From Streptomyces sp. SirexAA-E (GTDB taxonomy: Bacteria > Actinomycetota > Actinomycetes > Streptomycetales > Streptomycetaceae), in contig NC_015953.1 in NCBI RefSeq assembly GCF_000177195.2, positions 4,588,001 to 4,652,000 on the forward strand: a DNA stretch of 64,000 nucleotides, in the 5' to 3' direction. The translations under genes were made by a program, and so were the position numbers. Below, one piece after another: positions 7,834 to 15,948 of the stretch; within the stretch, counting starts at the first letter, position 1; each line of letters begins with the position of its first letter. The notes beneath the pieces were generated by a model that did no database searches, was not told where the DNA came from, and worked only from the letters and a program-made list of their open reading frames with translations.

Positions 7834-9095
7834 GCACCAGCAAAGTCTCCGCCGCTCGCGTCGCCCCGCCGAAGGGCGGTGGCCGCCGAAAGCTCTCCCT
7901 GCCCGTCGTCCTGCTGATCATCGCCGGCGCACTGGCCCTGGTGTCGCTGGTCCGGCTCATCAGCGGCGCCAACGACGTGACCTCGGTGGGCCAGGTGCAC
8001 GGCGCCCTGGAGCTGGCCGTACCGATCGGCCTGGCCGGACTCGGCGGACTGTGGGCCGAGCGGGCCGGCGTCGTCAACATCGGGCTCGAGGGCATGATGG
8101 TCCTCGGTACCTGGTTCGGTGCCTGGGCCGGTTTCCAGTGGGGCCCGTGGGTGGGCGTGCTGTTCGGCATCCTCGGTGGCGCGCTCGGCGGTCTGCTGCA
8201 CGCGGTCATCACCGTCACCTTCGGCGTGAACCACATCGTCTCCGGTGTGGCCATCAACATCCTCGCCGTCGGCGTCACCCGCTACCTCTCCAACTTCACC
8301 TTCGCCGACGCGGAGGGCGGCTCCTCCAAGCAGTCCCCGCGCATCGACCCGATCGACAAGATCACCATTCCAGGGTTGTCGGACTGGATGCAGGACCTGC
8401 AACAACGGCACTGGTTCTTCGTCTCCGACCTGGCCGGCATCATCGGCGGCGTCTTCACCGGGCTGTCCCTGCTGACCGTCGTCGCCCTGCTGCTCATCCC
8501 CGTGACCTGGTGGGTGCTGTGGCGTACCGCGTTCGGTCTGCGGCTGCGCTCCTGCGGCGAGAGCCCGGTGGCCGCCGAGACCCTCGGCGTGAACGTCTAC
8601 AAGTACAAGTACATCGCCGTGACCGTCTCGGGCGGTCTGGCCGGACTCGGCGGTGCCTTCCTCGCGATCGTGGCGACCGGGATCTACCAGGAGGGCCAGA
8701 CCGGCGGCCGCGGATACATCGGCCTCGCCGCGATGATCTTCGGCAACTGGATGCCCGGCGGCATGGCCCTGGGCGCGGGCCTCTTCGGCTTCACCGACAG
8801 CCTCAAGCTGCGCGGCGGTGCCGACAACGTCCACGCGATGCTGCTGCTCCTGGCGATCCTGCTGGTGATCGTCGTCTTCTGGCAGCTGTACCGGAAGAAG
8901 TACGTCGCCGCGGTGATCTCGGCGGCCGTCTCGGCGCTGCTGTTCACCTGGTACGCGCTCACCGACCAGGTCCCGAGCCAGTTCGTGGACGCGGCCCCGT
9001 ACGTCACGACGCTGCTGGTCCTGGCCCTGTCGGCGCAACGGCTCCGGATGCCCAAGGCGGACGGTGTGCCGTACCGCAAGGGCGAGGGCAAGTGA
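7830..9095 (+). CDS. Nucleoside ABC transporter permease 2
   Basis: A 421-residue permease of the YufQ/RnsD type, partner of permease 1. A basic cytoplasmic N-terminus (KGGGRRK) is followed by about 10 hydrophobic helices. The family motif is WAERAGVVNIGLEGMM, and the loops EGQTGGRGYIGLAAMIFGNW and FGFTDSLKLR are recognisable. GTG 7830 overlaps the previous stop by 4 nt with GGAGG upstream. Its own stop overlaps the cdd start, so transporter and deaminase are translationally coupled. Confidence 0.92.
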   Translation: MSTSKVSAARVAPPKGGGRRKLSLPVVLLIIAGALALVSLVRLISGANDVTSVGQVHGALELAVPIGLAGLGGLWAERAGVVNIGLEGMMVLGTWFGAWAGFQWGPWVGVLFGILGGALGGLLHAVITVTFGVNHIVSGVAINILAVGVTRYLSNFTFADAEGGSSKQSPRIDPIDKITIPGLSDWMQDLQQRHWFFVSDLAGIIGGVFTGLSLLTVVALLLIPVTWWVLWRTAFGLRLRSCGESPVAAETLGVNVYKYKYIAVTVSGGLAGLGGAFLAIVATGIYQEGQTGGRGYIGLAAMIFGNWMPGGMALGAGLFGFTDSLKLRGGADNVHAMLLLLAILLVIVVFWQLYRKKYVAAVISAAVSALLFTWYALTDQVPSQFVDAAPYVTTLLVLALSAQRLRMPKADGVPYRKGEGK

Positions 9096-9493
9096 CCGGG
9101 GCCGAGGCGCCGGTCGACTGGGAGGCCCTGCGGACGGCCGCCCGGGACGCCATGTCCCGGGCGTACGCCCCGTACTCCGGCTACAAGGTCGGTGTCGCCG
9201 CCCTGGCCGACGACGGCCGCACCCTCGTCGGCTGCAACGTGGAGAACGCCAGTTACGGCGTGGGCCTGTGCGCCGAGTGCGGACTGGTCTCCCAGCTGGC
9301 CGCCACGGGCGGCGGCCGGCTGACCCACTTCGTCTGCGTGGACGGCGAGGGAGCGCCCCTCGTGCCGTGCGGCCGCTGCCGCCAGCTGCTGTACGAGTTC
9401 GGCGGGCCGGAGCTCGTCCTGGAGACCCCGGACGGTTTCCGCACGCTCGACGAGATGCTGCCGCAGGCCTTCGGGCCGCAGCACCTGCGCTGA
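9092..9493 (+). CDS. cdd: Cytidine deaminase
   Basis: A 133-residue homotetrameric-type cytidine deaminase that hydrolyses cytidine/deoxycytidine to uridine/deoxyuridine. The zinc site is complete: Cys60-Ala-Glu62 supplies one ligand and the proton shuttle, and PCGRC (Cys93, Cys96) gives the other two. The substrate motif NVENASYG is at 49-56. GTG 9092 overlaps the permease stop (GTGA). Position at the end of the import operon means imported cytidine is deaminated at once, feeding the phosphorylase encoded next. Confidence 0.95.
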   Translation: MTGAEAPVDWEALRTAARDAMSRAYAPYSGYKVGVAALADDGRTLVGCNVENASYGVGLCAECGLVSQLAATGGGRLTHFVCVDGEGAPLVPCGRCRQLLYEFGGPELVLETPDGFRTLDEMLPQAFGPQHLR

Positions 9494-9500
9494 CCCCCCG

Positions 9501-9533
9501 CCCGGGGCCGTCGGATCATCCGGCGGCCCCGGG
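9501..9533 (+). terminator. Terminator after cdd
   Basis: A 14-bp stem (CCCGGGGCCGTCGG with CCGGCGGCCCCGGG, one mismatch) and 5-nt loop, 7 nt after the cdd stop. It separates the uptake operon from the separately regulated deoA gene. Confidence 0.8.
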
Positions 9534-9576
9534 CGACCGGGCCGGCCCGGTCGGGCCACCCGGTGATCCCCCTATC

Positions 9577-9590
9577 TCTATGCGCGTAGA
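9577..9590. promoter_or_regulatory. Salvage operator site 3 (deoA promoter)
   Basis: TCTATGCGCGTAGA, one mismatch to the consensus; outer bases extend the symmetry to 16 bp (9576-9591). A -10-like TAGAGT (9587-9592) overlaps the right arm, so a bound regulator would block RNA polymerase. Confidence 0.78.
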
Positions 9591-9639
9591 GTCAGAGACG
9601 ACTCTCGCGTACGCACCCGGCCGGAAGGACTCCCAGGAC

Positions 9640-10917
9640 ATGGACGCCATCTCCGTCATCCGCACCAAGCGGGACCGAGGCGAACTCAGCCCCGAGCAGA
9701 TCGACTGGGTGATCGACGCCTACACCCGCGGCGAGGTCGCCGACGAGCAGATGTCCGCGCTGGCCATGGCGATCCTGCTGAACGGCATGAACCGCACCGA
9801 GATCGCCCGCTGGACCGCCGCGATGATCGCCTCCGGCGAGCGGATGAGCTTCGGCGCGCTGTCCCGTCCCACGACCGACAAGCACTCCACCGGCGGCGTC
9901 GGCGACAAGATCACGCTGCCGCTCGCCCCGCTGGTCGCCGCCTGCGGTGCCGCCGTCCCGCAGCTCAGCGGCCGGGGCCTCGGCCACACCGGCGGCACCC
10001 TGGACAAGCTGGAGTCGATCCCCGGCTGGCGCGCGCTCCTGTCCAACGCCGAGATGCTGGACGTCCTGGACACCACCGGCGCCGTCATCTGCGCGGCCGG
10101 CGACGGGCTCGCCCCCGCCGACAAGAAGCTCTACGCGCTCCGCGACGTCACCGGGACCGTCGAGGCGATCCCGCTCATCGCCAGCTCGATCATGTCCAAG
10201 AAGATCGCCGAGGGCACCGGGGCGCTCGTCCTGGACGTCAAGGTCGGCTCCGGCGCCTTCATGAAGACCATCGAGGACGCCCGCGAACTGGCCTCCACCA
10301 TGGTCGCGCTCGGCACCGACAGCGGTGTCCGGACGGTCGCGCTGCTCACCGACATGTCGACCCCGCTCGGCCTGACCGCGGGCAACGCCCTGGAGGTACG
10401 CGAGTCCGTCGAGGTCCTCGCCGGCGGCGGCCCGCAGGACGTGATCGACCTGACCCTGGCGCTCGCCCGCGAGATGCTGGACGCCGCCGGGCTCAAGGAC
10501 GCCGACCCGGAGAAGGCCCTCGCCGACGGCTCCGCCATGGACGTGTGGCGCCGCATGATCTCCGCCCAGGGCGGCGACCCGGACGCCGCGCTCCCCGTGG
10601 CCCGCGAGCAGCACGTGATCACCGCCCCCTCCTCCGGGGTGCTGACCCGCCTGGACGCCTACGACATCGGCGTCGCCGCCTGGCGCCTCGGCGCCGGCCG
10701 GGCCCGCAAGGAGGACCCGGTGCAGGCGGGCGCGGGCGTCGAGCTGCACGCGAAGCCGGGCGACACCGTGACCGAGGGCCAGCCGCTGCTGACCCTGCAC
10801 ACGGACACCCCCGAGAAGTTCGCGTACGCCCTGGAGACCCTGCCCGGCTCGTACGACATCGCCCCCGCCGGCACGCCCTTCACCGCCACGCCAGTGGTGC
10901 GGGAACGTATCGCCTGA
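9640..10917 (+). CDS. deoA: Thymidine (pyrimidine-nucleoside) phosphorylase
   Basis: A 425-residue class II nucleoside phosphorylase that splits thymidine/deoxyuridine (possibly uridine) with phosphate into base and (deoxy)ribose-1-phosphate. The family signature SGRGLGHTGGTLDKLE sits about residues 108-123. The phosphate loop KHSTGGVGDK, the IMSKK(I)AEG motif and the C-terminal domain (PGDTVTEGQPLLTLHTD) are all present. ATG 9640 has GGAAGGA upstream and matches the family N-terminus (MDAISVIRTKRD). It has its own operator-bearing promoter. Ribose-1-phosphates from here go to the phosphosugar mutase, and deoxyribose products on to DeoC. Confidence 0.95.
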   Translation: MDAISVIRTKRDRGELSPEQIDWVIDAYTRGEVADEQMSALAMAILLNGMNRTEIARWTAAMIASGERMSFGALSRPTTDKHSTGGVGDKITLPLAPLVAACGAAVPQLSGRGLGHTGGTLDKLESIPGWRALLSNAEMLDVLDTTGAVICAAGDGLAPADKKLYALRDVTGTVEAIPLIASSIMSKKIAEGTGALVLDVKVGSGAFMKTIEDARELASTMVALGTDSGVRTVALLTDMSTPLGLTAGNALEVRESVEVLAGGGPQDVIDLTLALAREMLDAAGLKDADPEKALADGSAMDVWRRMISAQGGDPDAALPVAREQHVITAPSSGVLTRLDAYDIGVAAWRLGAGRARKEDPVQAGAGVELHAKPGDTVTEGQPLLTLHTDTPEKFAYALETLPGSYDIAPAGTPFTATPVVRERIA

Positions 10918-10940
10918 CTTGCGGTTTCTTCTCTCGGGTG

Positions 10941-10972
10941 AACGGGACCGGTGGACCTGCACCGGTCCCGTT
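10941..10972 (+). terminator. Terminator after deoA
   Basis: Perfect 13-bp stem AACGGGACCGGTG/CACCGGTCCCGTT with a 6-nt loop, 23 nt after the deoA stop. Confidence 0.85.
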
Positions 10973-11015
10973 CGGCATGCTGTTATCGGTGACGCAGCGA
11001 CAAGAGGAGACGGCC

Positions 11016-11252
11016 ACGAGCGCACTCACCGTCGATCCCGTGTCGGGCTGCGGCCAGGACTGGGACGCCCTCGTCCGGATCTGAGAGGAGACGGACGCGC
11101 CCGAGGGCTGCAAGGTGGAGATCATCGAGGCGATCGTCACCGCGAACGACGGCACCTACCGGGTCCTGGAAGCGGTCGAGTACGGCGGGACGCTGACGCC
11201 GCCGAAGCCGTTCGGCCTGGATCCGGACACGGGGGTTCTCCCGGCCGGGTGA
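11016..11252 (+). pseudogene. Decayed Uma2-family (DUF820) gene
   Basis: One reading frame retains both ends of a Uma2-type protein. The N-terminus reads SALTVDPVSG...WDALVRI, then EETDAPEGCKVEIIE; the C-terminus reads TYRVLEAVEYGGTLTPPKPF and ends at TGA 11250-11252. Three lesions are visible. The expected start is ACG (11016) after GAGGAGACGGCC; a TGA at 11082-11084 replaces what in relatives is normally Trp; and the central roughly 100 codons carrying the nuclease-fold core are missing. Intact Uma2 proteins are about 190 residues and common in multiple copies in Streptomyces. What the family does is not well established. Confidence 0.7.
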
Positions 11253-11287
11253 GCCAGGCCGCCCCGGCCCGATGAGTTTCCGGGGCG

Positions 11288-11632
11288 GTGGCGGTCTTTT
11301 TCCATGTGGATGCCGACACCCCCCTCGCCTTCGTCGTCACCGGCCGGGTCACCCGGGCCGACGTGCCGGGGCTCTGCGCCGAGCTGGAGGCGCTGCTGAG
11401 CGCCCCCGGTACGGCCGCGGTGGACTGTGACGTCGGGGCCGTGGTGTGCGCGGACCTGGTCTTGGTCGAGGCACTGGCCCGGCTGGGGCTCGTCGCGCGC
11501 CGGGCCGGGCGCCGGCTGCGGGTGCGCAACGTGTCCGACGAACTCCACACCCTGCTCGGCCTGGTGGGGCTGTCACGCGTGGTGGGAGCGGAGACGGCGG
11601 CGGTCGAGGAGTGGCCCGGTGCCGGTCCGTAG
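11288..11632 (+). CDS. STAS-domain protein (anti-sigma factor antagonist-like)
   Basis: 114 residues that fit one STAS fold: an N-terminal beta strand (PLAFVVTGRVT), the helix-strand core with AAVDCDVGAVVCADLVLVEALARL, and a late RRLRVRNVSDELHTLLGLVGLSRVV. In SpoIIAA-like proteins the regulated Ser/Thr sits in the DxS loop; here the loop reads DVGAVVCAD, so phosphorylation as in SpoIIAA is not obvious. GTG 11288 follows the Uma2 remnant by 35 nt, without a strong ribosome binding site. It converges on an ECF sigma gene, but STAS antagonists normally work through anti-sigma kinases of SigB-type factors, so a direct link is doubtful. Confidence 0.68.
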   Translation: MAVFFHVDADTPLAFVVTGRVTRADVPGLCAELEALLSAPGTAAVDCDVGAVVCADLVLVEALARLGLVARRAGRRLRVRNVSDELHTLLGLVGLSRVVGAETAAVEEWPGAGP

Positions 11633-11684
11633 CCCCGGCACCGGTCTCCGGGCCTTGCGTGTACGGGACAGCCCTTGGGTGGCC

Positions 11685-12680
11685 TCAAGCCGCGTCCCCG
11701 TCCAGATGGTCCGGGAGGCCGAACAGCGGGAACCAGCGCGGGGTGTCCAGGAAGCAGTGCATGCCGGTGATGACCCCGCCCGACACATCGATGACCTGCA
11801 CCGCCCACGGCACGAAACCCGGGCCGTCCGGATTCGGCTTGTAGTGCGCGAAGGCCGGGGTGCCGTTGGCCTCGGTCGCCACCAGCTTCGAACCCGCACA
11901 ACTCGCGCCGATGCTGAGCATGAACCCCGTGATGTCGTCGTGCCCCCGGAGCCAGAGGTCGAACGGCGGCATGGTCATCACGGCGTCCTCGTGGAGAAGC
12001 GCGGTCAGCGCCGCCATGTCGTACCCCTCGAAGGCCGCCACATAGCGGTCCAGGAGCTTGCGCTGCTCCTCGTCCAGCGGGTTCGCCGTGTCCGGCGCCG
12101 AGCGGTCCGTGTCCGCGAGGGTCGCCCTGGCCCTCTGCAGGGCGCTGTTGACCGAGGCGACCGAGGTGTCGAGCAGCTCGGCGACCTCGCTCGCCCTCCA
12201 CGCCAGCACCTCCCGCAGGATCAGCACCGCGCGCTGCTTGGGCGGCAGGTGCTGGAGCGCCGCGACGAACGCCAGGCGCACCGACTCCCGGGCGACGGCG
12301 GCCTCCGCCGGATCGTCGAGGGACGGCAGGATGCGGCCGTCCGGCATCGGCTCCAGCCAGGTGTTCTCCGGGAGCGGGTTGAGCGCCGCCTGGGCCAGCG
12401 GGGTCGGGCCGGTGAGATCCACCGGCCTGGCCCGCTTGTTGCCCGCTTTGAGCATGTCCAGGCAGACGTTGGTCGCGATCCGGTAGAGCCAGGAGCGCAG
12501 CGAGGAACGGCCCTCGAACTTGTCGAAGTTGCGCCAGGCGCGCACCAGCGTGTCCTGGACCGCGTCCTCCGCCTCGAAGGCCGAGCCGAGCATCCGGTAG
12601 CAGTAACCCGTCAGCTCGACCCGGTGTCCCTCCAGACGACTGTCGATGCCGGCCGAGGCCGTTGCCGTCCGATCACTCAT
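11685..12680 (-). CDS. ECF sigma factor with SnoaL-like C-terminal domain
   Basis: 331 residues of the long SigG/SigX5-like group. Region 2 (about 20-90) has YCYRMLGSAFEAEDAVQDTLVRAWR and the -10 recognition stretch SSLRSWLYRIATNVCLDML. Region 4 (about 145-200) has LPPKQRAVLILREVLAWRASEVAELL. After it comes a roughly 120-residue SnoaL/NTF2-like domain (LLDRYVAAFEGYDMAALTALLHEDAVMTMPP). In such sigma factors the C-terminal domain replaces a separate anti-sigma factor and adjusts activity, perhaps by binding a small ligand. No anti-sigma gene is adjacent, in agreement. The start has GGGGTGAG upstream. Targets unknown. Confidence 0.9.
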   Translation of the reverse strand: MSDRTATASAGIDSRLEGHRVELTGYCYRMLGSAFEAEDAVQDTLVRAWRNFDKFEGRSSLRSWLYRIATNVCLDMLKAGNKRARPVDLTGPTPLAQAALNPLPENTWLEPMPDGRILPSLDDPAEAAVARESVRLAFVAALQHLPPKQRAVLILREVLAWRASEVAELLDTSVASVNSALQRARATLADTDRSAPDTANPLDEEQRKLLDRYVAAFEGYDMAALTALLHEDAVMTMPPFDLWLRGHDDITGFMLSIGASCAGSKLVATEANGTPAFAHYKPNPDGPGFVPWAVQVIDVSGGVITGMHCFLDTPRWFPLFGLPDHLDGDAA

Positions 12681-12777
12681 CGCTCACCCCTGCTTGCGCT
12701 GTGACGCCGCTCACCCGGCACTGGGGAAGCTACCCCAGACCACTGACAACCGGGGTGGGAAGCGAGCAAACCGCAGG

Positions 12778-13494
12778 TCAGGTACCGGGCTTGCGTCCGT
12801 AGACGAAGACGTCGTCGCCGTTCTTCAGCAGATTCCAGTATGACTTCGCGTCCGCCGGACGCATGTTCACGCATCCCGCCGAACCGGGGTTGTCGTACAT
12901 GGACTTGGTGACAGAGTGGAACGCCTGGCCGCCGTCGAAGAACTGGGCGTACGGCATGCGGACGTCGTAGAGCGTCGACCAGTGGTCGATGTTGCGCCAG
13001 TAGATCTTCTTGGCCCCGGTCCGGGTCTCGGCGCCGTCGCGGCCGGTGCGCACCGGCACGGGCCCGAACCTCAGCTTCGCGCCGTCCTGGATCCAGCTCA
13101 GCTGCCGGGTGAGGTCCACGCACGCGATGCGCCCCTTGTTCGTGGGGCACTTCTTCGCCTTGTTCGGGTTCTTCCCGGCCGCCTTCTGGGCGGTGATCGT
13201 CTTCATGGTGCGCCAGGTGACCGGGCCGGCGTACCCGGCGGCCGGGGTGATCCCTTTGGACGCCTGGAAGGTCCGGATCGCCTTGCAGTCGGCGGTGGAC
13301 TGCCTACCGTCCACCGGCCGCTTCAGGTACTTCTCGACCTGCTTCTGGTACGGCCCCTTCGACGCCGTGCAGGACGCCGCCTGCGCGGACGTCCCGGTGC
13401 CCAGGACCAGGGCCGGTGCGGCCAGCAGGCCGGCGACGGACAGCACGGCCCCGCGCGGTGCCCGTACGCCGTGTGTCTTCCCCGAGATGCGCAT
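12778..13494 (-). CDS. Secreted L,D-transpeptidase with peptidoglycan-binding-like domain
   Basis: 238 residues. Signal peptide about 1-40 (cleavage near AQAAS), then a PG_binding_1-like module (YQKQVEKYLKRPVDG ... IRTFQASKGI), and a C-terminal YkuD catalytic domain. The active-site signature has His in AFHSVTKSM, and Ser-x-Gly-Cys in GSAGCVNM provides the catalytic Cys. It makes 3-3 peptide crosslinks or attaches proteins in the cell wall; Streptomyces have several paralogues, one more at 51952-53202. Spacer cysteines (SCTAS, DCKAI, KKCPTN, IACVD) probably form disulfides. Confidence 0.88.
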   Translation of the reverse strand: MRISGKTHGVRAPRGAVLSVAGLLAAPALVLGTGTSAQAASCTASKGPYQKQVEKYLKRPVDGRQSTADCKAIRTFQASKGITPAAGYAGPVTWRTMKTITAQKAAGKNPNKAKKCPTNKGRIACVDLTRQLSWIQDGAKLRFGPVPVRTGRDGAETRTGAKKIYWRNIDHWSTLYDVRMPYAQFFDGGQAFHSVTKSMYDNPGSAGCVNMRPADAKSYWNLLKNGDDVFVYGRKPGT

Positions 13495-13581
13495 ACGCGT
13501 GGCTCCCCTTCGCGCTCGCTGCGGTGGTGACTCCGCTTGTTGGACGCGCGCGGGGGAGCGGCGGTTGTGCGGGGAAGGCCC

Positions 13582-14910
13582 TCAGTTGTGCGCGGCGGCC
13601 GACAGCGGGGCGCTCCGGCGCTCGGTGCGGGCGGCCCGGGTGCCGAAGAGGGTGATCGTCACGACGCCGAGCACCGCGAGGAGGCCCAGGACGACCGTGC
13701 CGCCCCAGCCCCCGGCGTGGAAGGCGACGGCACCGAGCGTGCCGCCCGCGCTGGAACCCAGGTAGTACGCCGACTGGTAGAGCGCCGACGCCTGGGCACG
13801 GCCCGTCGTCGCCGTACGGCTCACCGAGGACGAGGCGACCGCGTGCCCGGCGAAGAAACCGGCCGTGATCAGCACCAGGCCGAGCAGGACCGCCACCAGT
13901 CGGTCGGCCAGCGAGAGCAGCAGACCGGCGGCCGTCGTGGAGACGGCGAGGTACAGCGCGCCCCGGCGGCCCAGCCGCGCGACGAGCCGGCCGGCCGCGG
14001 CGGAGGAGACCGTACCCACCAGGTAGACCAGGAAGATCGAACCGACGATGCCCTGCGGCAGGTCGAACGGCGCCTCGACCAGCCGGTAGCCGATCACGGT
14101 GTAGACGGCGCCGAACACCGTCATGAACAGGGCGCCGATCGCGTAGAGCCGGCGCAGCAGCGGGTCGGCGAGATGCGTGCCGACGGTCTTCGCCAGGGCC
14201 TTCGGGTTGAGTGAACCGGGCGTGAAGTGCCGTGCCCTCGGGATCATCAGGTGGAAGACGACCGCGCAGCCGACGGCCAGCAGCCCGACCGCGCCGAGCG
14301 CCATGCGCCAGCCCCACAGCTGGGCGACCCAGCCGGTGAGGATGCGGCCGCTCATGCCGCCGATGCTGTTGCCCGCCACGAAGAGACCGATCGCGGCCAC
14401 CAGGGCCTTGGGCCGCACCTCCTCGGCGAGATACGCCATCGCCGAGGCCGGCAGTCCGGCCAGGGCCGCGCCCTGGACGGCGCGCAGCGCGATCAGCCAG
14501 CCGAGGGACGGGGCGAACGGCACGAGGAGCCCGACCAGTACGGCGACCGTCAGGGACGCCGTCATCATCTGCCGTCGCCCGAAGCGCTCGGAGAGCGCGC
14601 TCAGCGGCAGGACACACAGGGCCAGTGCCCCGGTCGCCGCGGAGACCGTCCAGCTCGCCTGTCCGGCCGTCGCGCCGAAGGAGGCGGAGACGGCGGGCAG
14701 CAGGGCCTGGGTGGAGTAGAGGAGGGCGAAGGTCGCGACACCGGACGCGAAGAGCGCGAAGCTCATCCGGCGGTAGCCGGGGCGGCCCGGCTCGAGGCGG
14801 TCGGCGGTGGCCGGTGCGGGGGTCGCGGGCGCGCCCGGGGTGACGGCGGCGGATGACGAAGCAGAGGCGCCCAGCGTGATGGTGGACGCCCCGGTACTGG
14901 CAGGAGGCAT
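13582..14910 (-). CDS. MFS transporter (YnfM/DHA1-like)
   Basis: 442 residues. A roughly 55-residue Ala/Pro/Ser/Thr-rich cytoplasmic N-terminus precedes 12 predicted transmembrane helices. The motif-A loop ALSERFGRRQMM lies between TM2 and TM3, and a second copy ARLGRRGAL in the C-terminal half. This looks like a proton-driven efflux permease, with substrate unknown. Start ATG 14910 is chosen because the longer frame reads into the divergent LysR promoter; there is no clear ribosome binding site, so it may be leaderless. Divergent pairing with a LysR regulator suggests inducible efflux. Confidence 0.88.
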   Translation of the reverse strand: MPPASTGASTITLGASASSSAAVTPGAPATPAPATADRLEPGRPGYRRMSFALFASGVATFALLYSTQALLPAVSASFGATAGQASWTVSAATGALALCVLPLSALSERFGRRQMMTASLTVAVLVGLLVPFAPSLGWLIALRAVQGAALAGLPASAMAYLAEEVRPKALVAAIGLFVAGNSIGGMSGRILTGWVAQLWGWRMALGAVGLLAVGCAVVFHLMIPRARHFTPGSLNPKALAKTVGTHLADPLLRRLYAIGALFMTVFGAVYTVIGYRLVEAPFDLPQGIVGSIFLVYLVGTVSSAAAGRLVARLGRRGALYLAVSTTAAGLLLSLADRLVAVLLGLVLITAGFFAGHAVASSSVSRTATTGRAQASALYQSAYYLGSSAGGTLGAVAFHAGGWGGTVVLGLLAVLGVVTITLFGTRAARTERRSAPLSAAAHN

Positions 14911-14934
14911 ACAGTGAACGTAGGCCGGGAGTTT

Positions 14935-14953
14935 TGATGCGTCCAATGCATGA
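14935..14953. promoter_or_regulatory. LysR-type operator between MFS and LysR genes
   Basis: TGATGC-N7-GCATGA contains ATGC-N7-GCAT and satisfies the T-N11-A rule of LysR-family boxes. It lies centrally in the 62-bp divergent intergenic region. Confidence 0.6.
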
Positions 14954-14972
14954 AGTCGCCATAATCGTTCCC

Positions 14973-15926
14973 ATGGCGCATCAATCCAGCTCACAGGCCC
15001 GGCTGTCACCGAGTAGTTACGAAGAAGACATCCGTGCCGTCCTCGCTCCCCGCCTCGCGTACTTCGAGGCGGTGGCCCGGCACGAGCACGTCACCCGTGC
15101 CGCCCACGAGCTCGGCGTCCCGCAGTCGACGCTGTCGCGCGCCATGGTCAGGCTCGAACAGGACCTGGGCGTCGCCCTGTTCGCCCGCCGGGGCCGCACG
15201 GTCTCGCTCACCCCCGCCGGACGCACCTTCCTCGGCTCGGTCGAACGCGCCCTGGCCGAGGTGGAGAAGGCCGCCGACTCGGTCCGGGCCGACGCCGACC
15301 CCACGGCGGGCAAGGTCGCCTTCGGCTTCCTGCACACGATGGGCTCCGAGACCGTGCCCTCCCTCATCCGCGCCTTCCGGGCCGACCACCCCCGGGTCCG
15401 CTTCCAGCTCGTCCAGAACTACGGCGAGGCGATGATCGAGCGGCTGCGGGCCGGCGGCCTCGACCTCTGCCTCACCTCGCCCGTGCCCGACGCGCCGGAC
15501 CTGGTGGCCCGCCGGCTCGACGAGCAGCGGCTGCGCCTCGTGGTGCCCGACGACCACCGGCTGGCCGGCCGCCGGCGCGTGCGCCTCGCGGAGGCCGCCG
15601 AGGAGGCGTTCGTCACCCTGGAGCCGGGGTACGGCCTGCGGCGGATCACCGACGACCTCTGCACGGAGGCCGGGTTCACCCCGCGCGTCGCCTTCGAGGG
15701 CGAGGAGGCCGAGACCCTGCGCGGCCTGGTCGCCGCCGGGCTCGGGGTGGCGCTGCTGCCGCCGCCCGCGGTGGCGAGGCCGGGTGTGGTCGAGCTGACC
15801 GTCACCGCACCGCGCGCCGTCCGCGAGATCGGGGTCGCCTGGCTGGACGGCCACCCCGACACCCCGCCGGTGGCGGCCTTCAAGCGCTTCCTGCTGTCGC
15901 GGCGGGGGCACCTGCTGCCGGACTGA
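14973..15926 (+). CDS. LysR-family transcriptional regulator
   Basis: 317 residues. The winged HTH covers about residues 23-82 (LAYFEAVARHEHVTRAAHE, then the recognition helix PQSTLSRAMVRLEQDLG, then LFARRGRTVSLTPAG). A periplasmic-binding-like effector domain follows (about 110-310). ATG 14973 gives a 20-residue leader; a longer frame from 14934 would overlap the operator. By position it should control the divergent MFS gene and itself. It ends 22 nt before the converging hydrolase-like gene. Confidence 0.9.
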   Translation: MAHQSSSQARLSPSSYEEDIRAVLAPRLAYFEAVARHEHVTRAAHELGVPQSTLSRAMVRLEQDLGVALFARRGRTVSLTPAGRTFLGSVERALAEVEKAADSVRADADPTAGKVAFGFLHTMGSETVPSLIRAFRADHPRVRFQLVQNYGEAMIERLRAGGLDLCLTSPVPDAPDLVARRLDEQRLRLVVPDDHRLAGRRRVRLAEAAEEAFVTLEPGYGLRRITDDLCTEAGFTPRVAFEGEEAETLRGLVAAGLGVALLPPPAVARPGVVELTVTAPRAVREIGVAWLDGHPDTPPVAAFKRFLLSRRGHLLPD

Positions 15927-15948
15927 GCGGCGTACCTCCGGGGGCCCG

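Noticed and set aside
10545..11084. Plus-strand frame over the end of deoA and into the Uma2 remnant
   Set aside because: Mostly a shadow of deoA. Only its last part (from 11016) corresponds to the decayed Uma2 gene, which is listed separately.
13486..13500. CATACGCGTGG at the L,D-transpeptidase start as another salvage operator
   Set aside because: Only the central ACGCGT matches; the CTA/TAG arms are missing and it includes the start codon.
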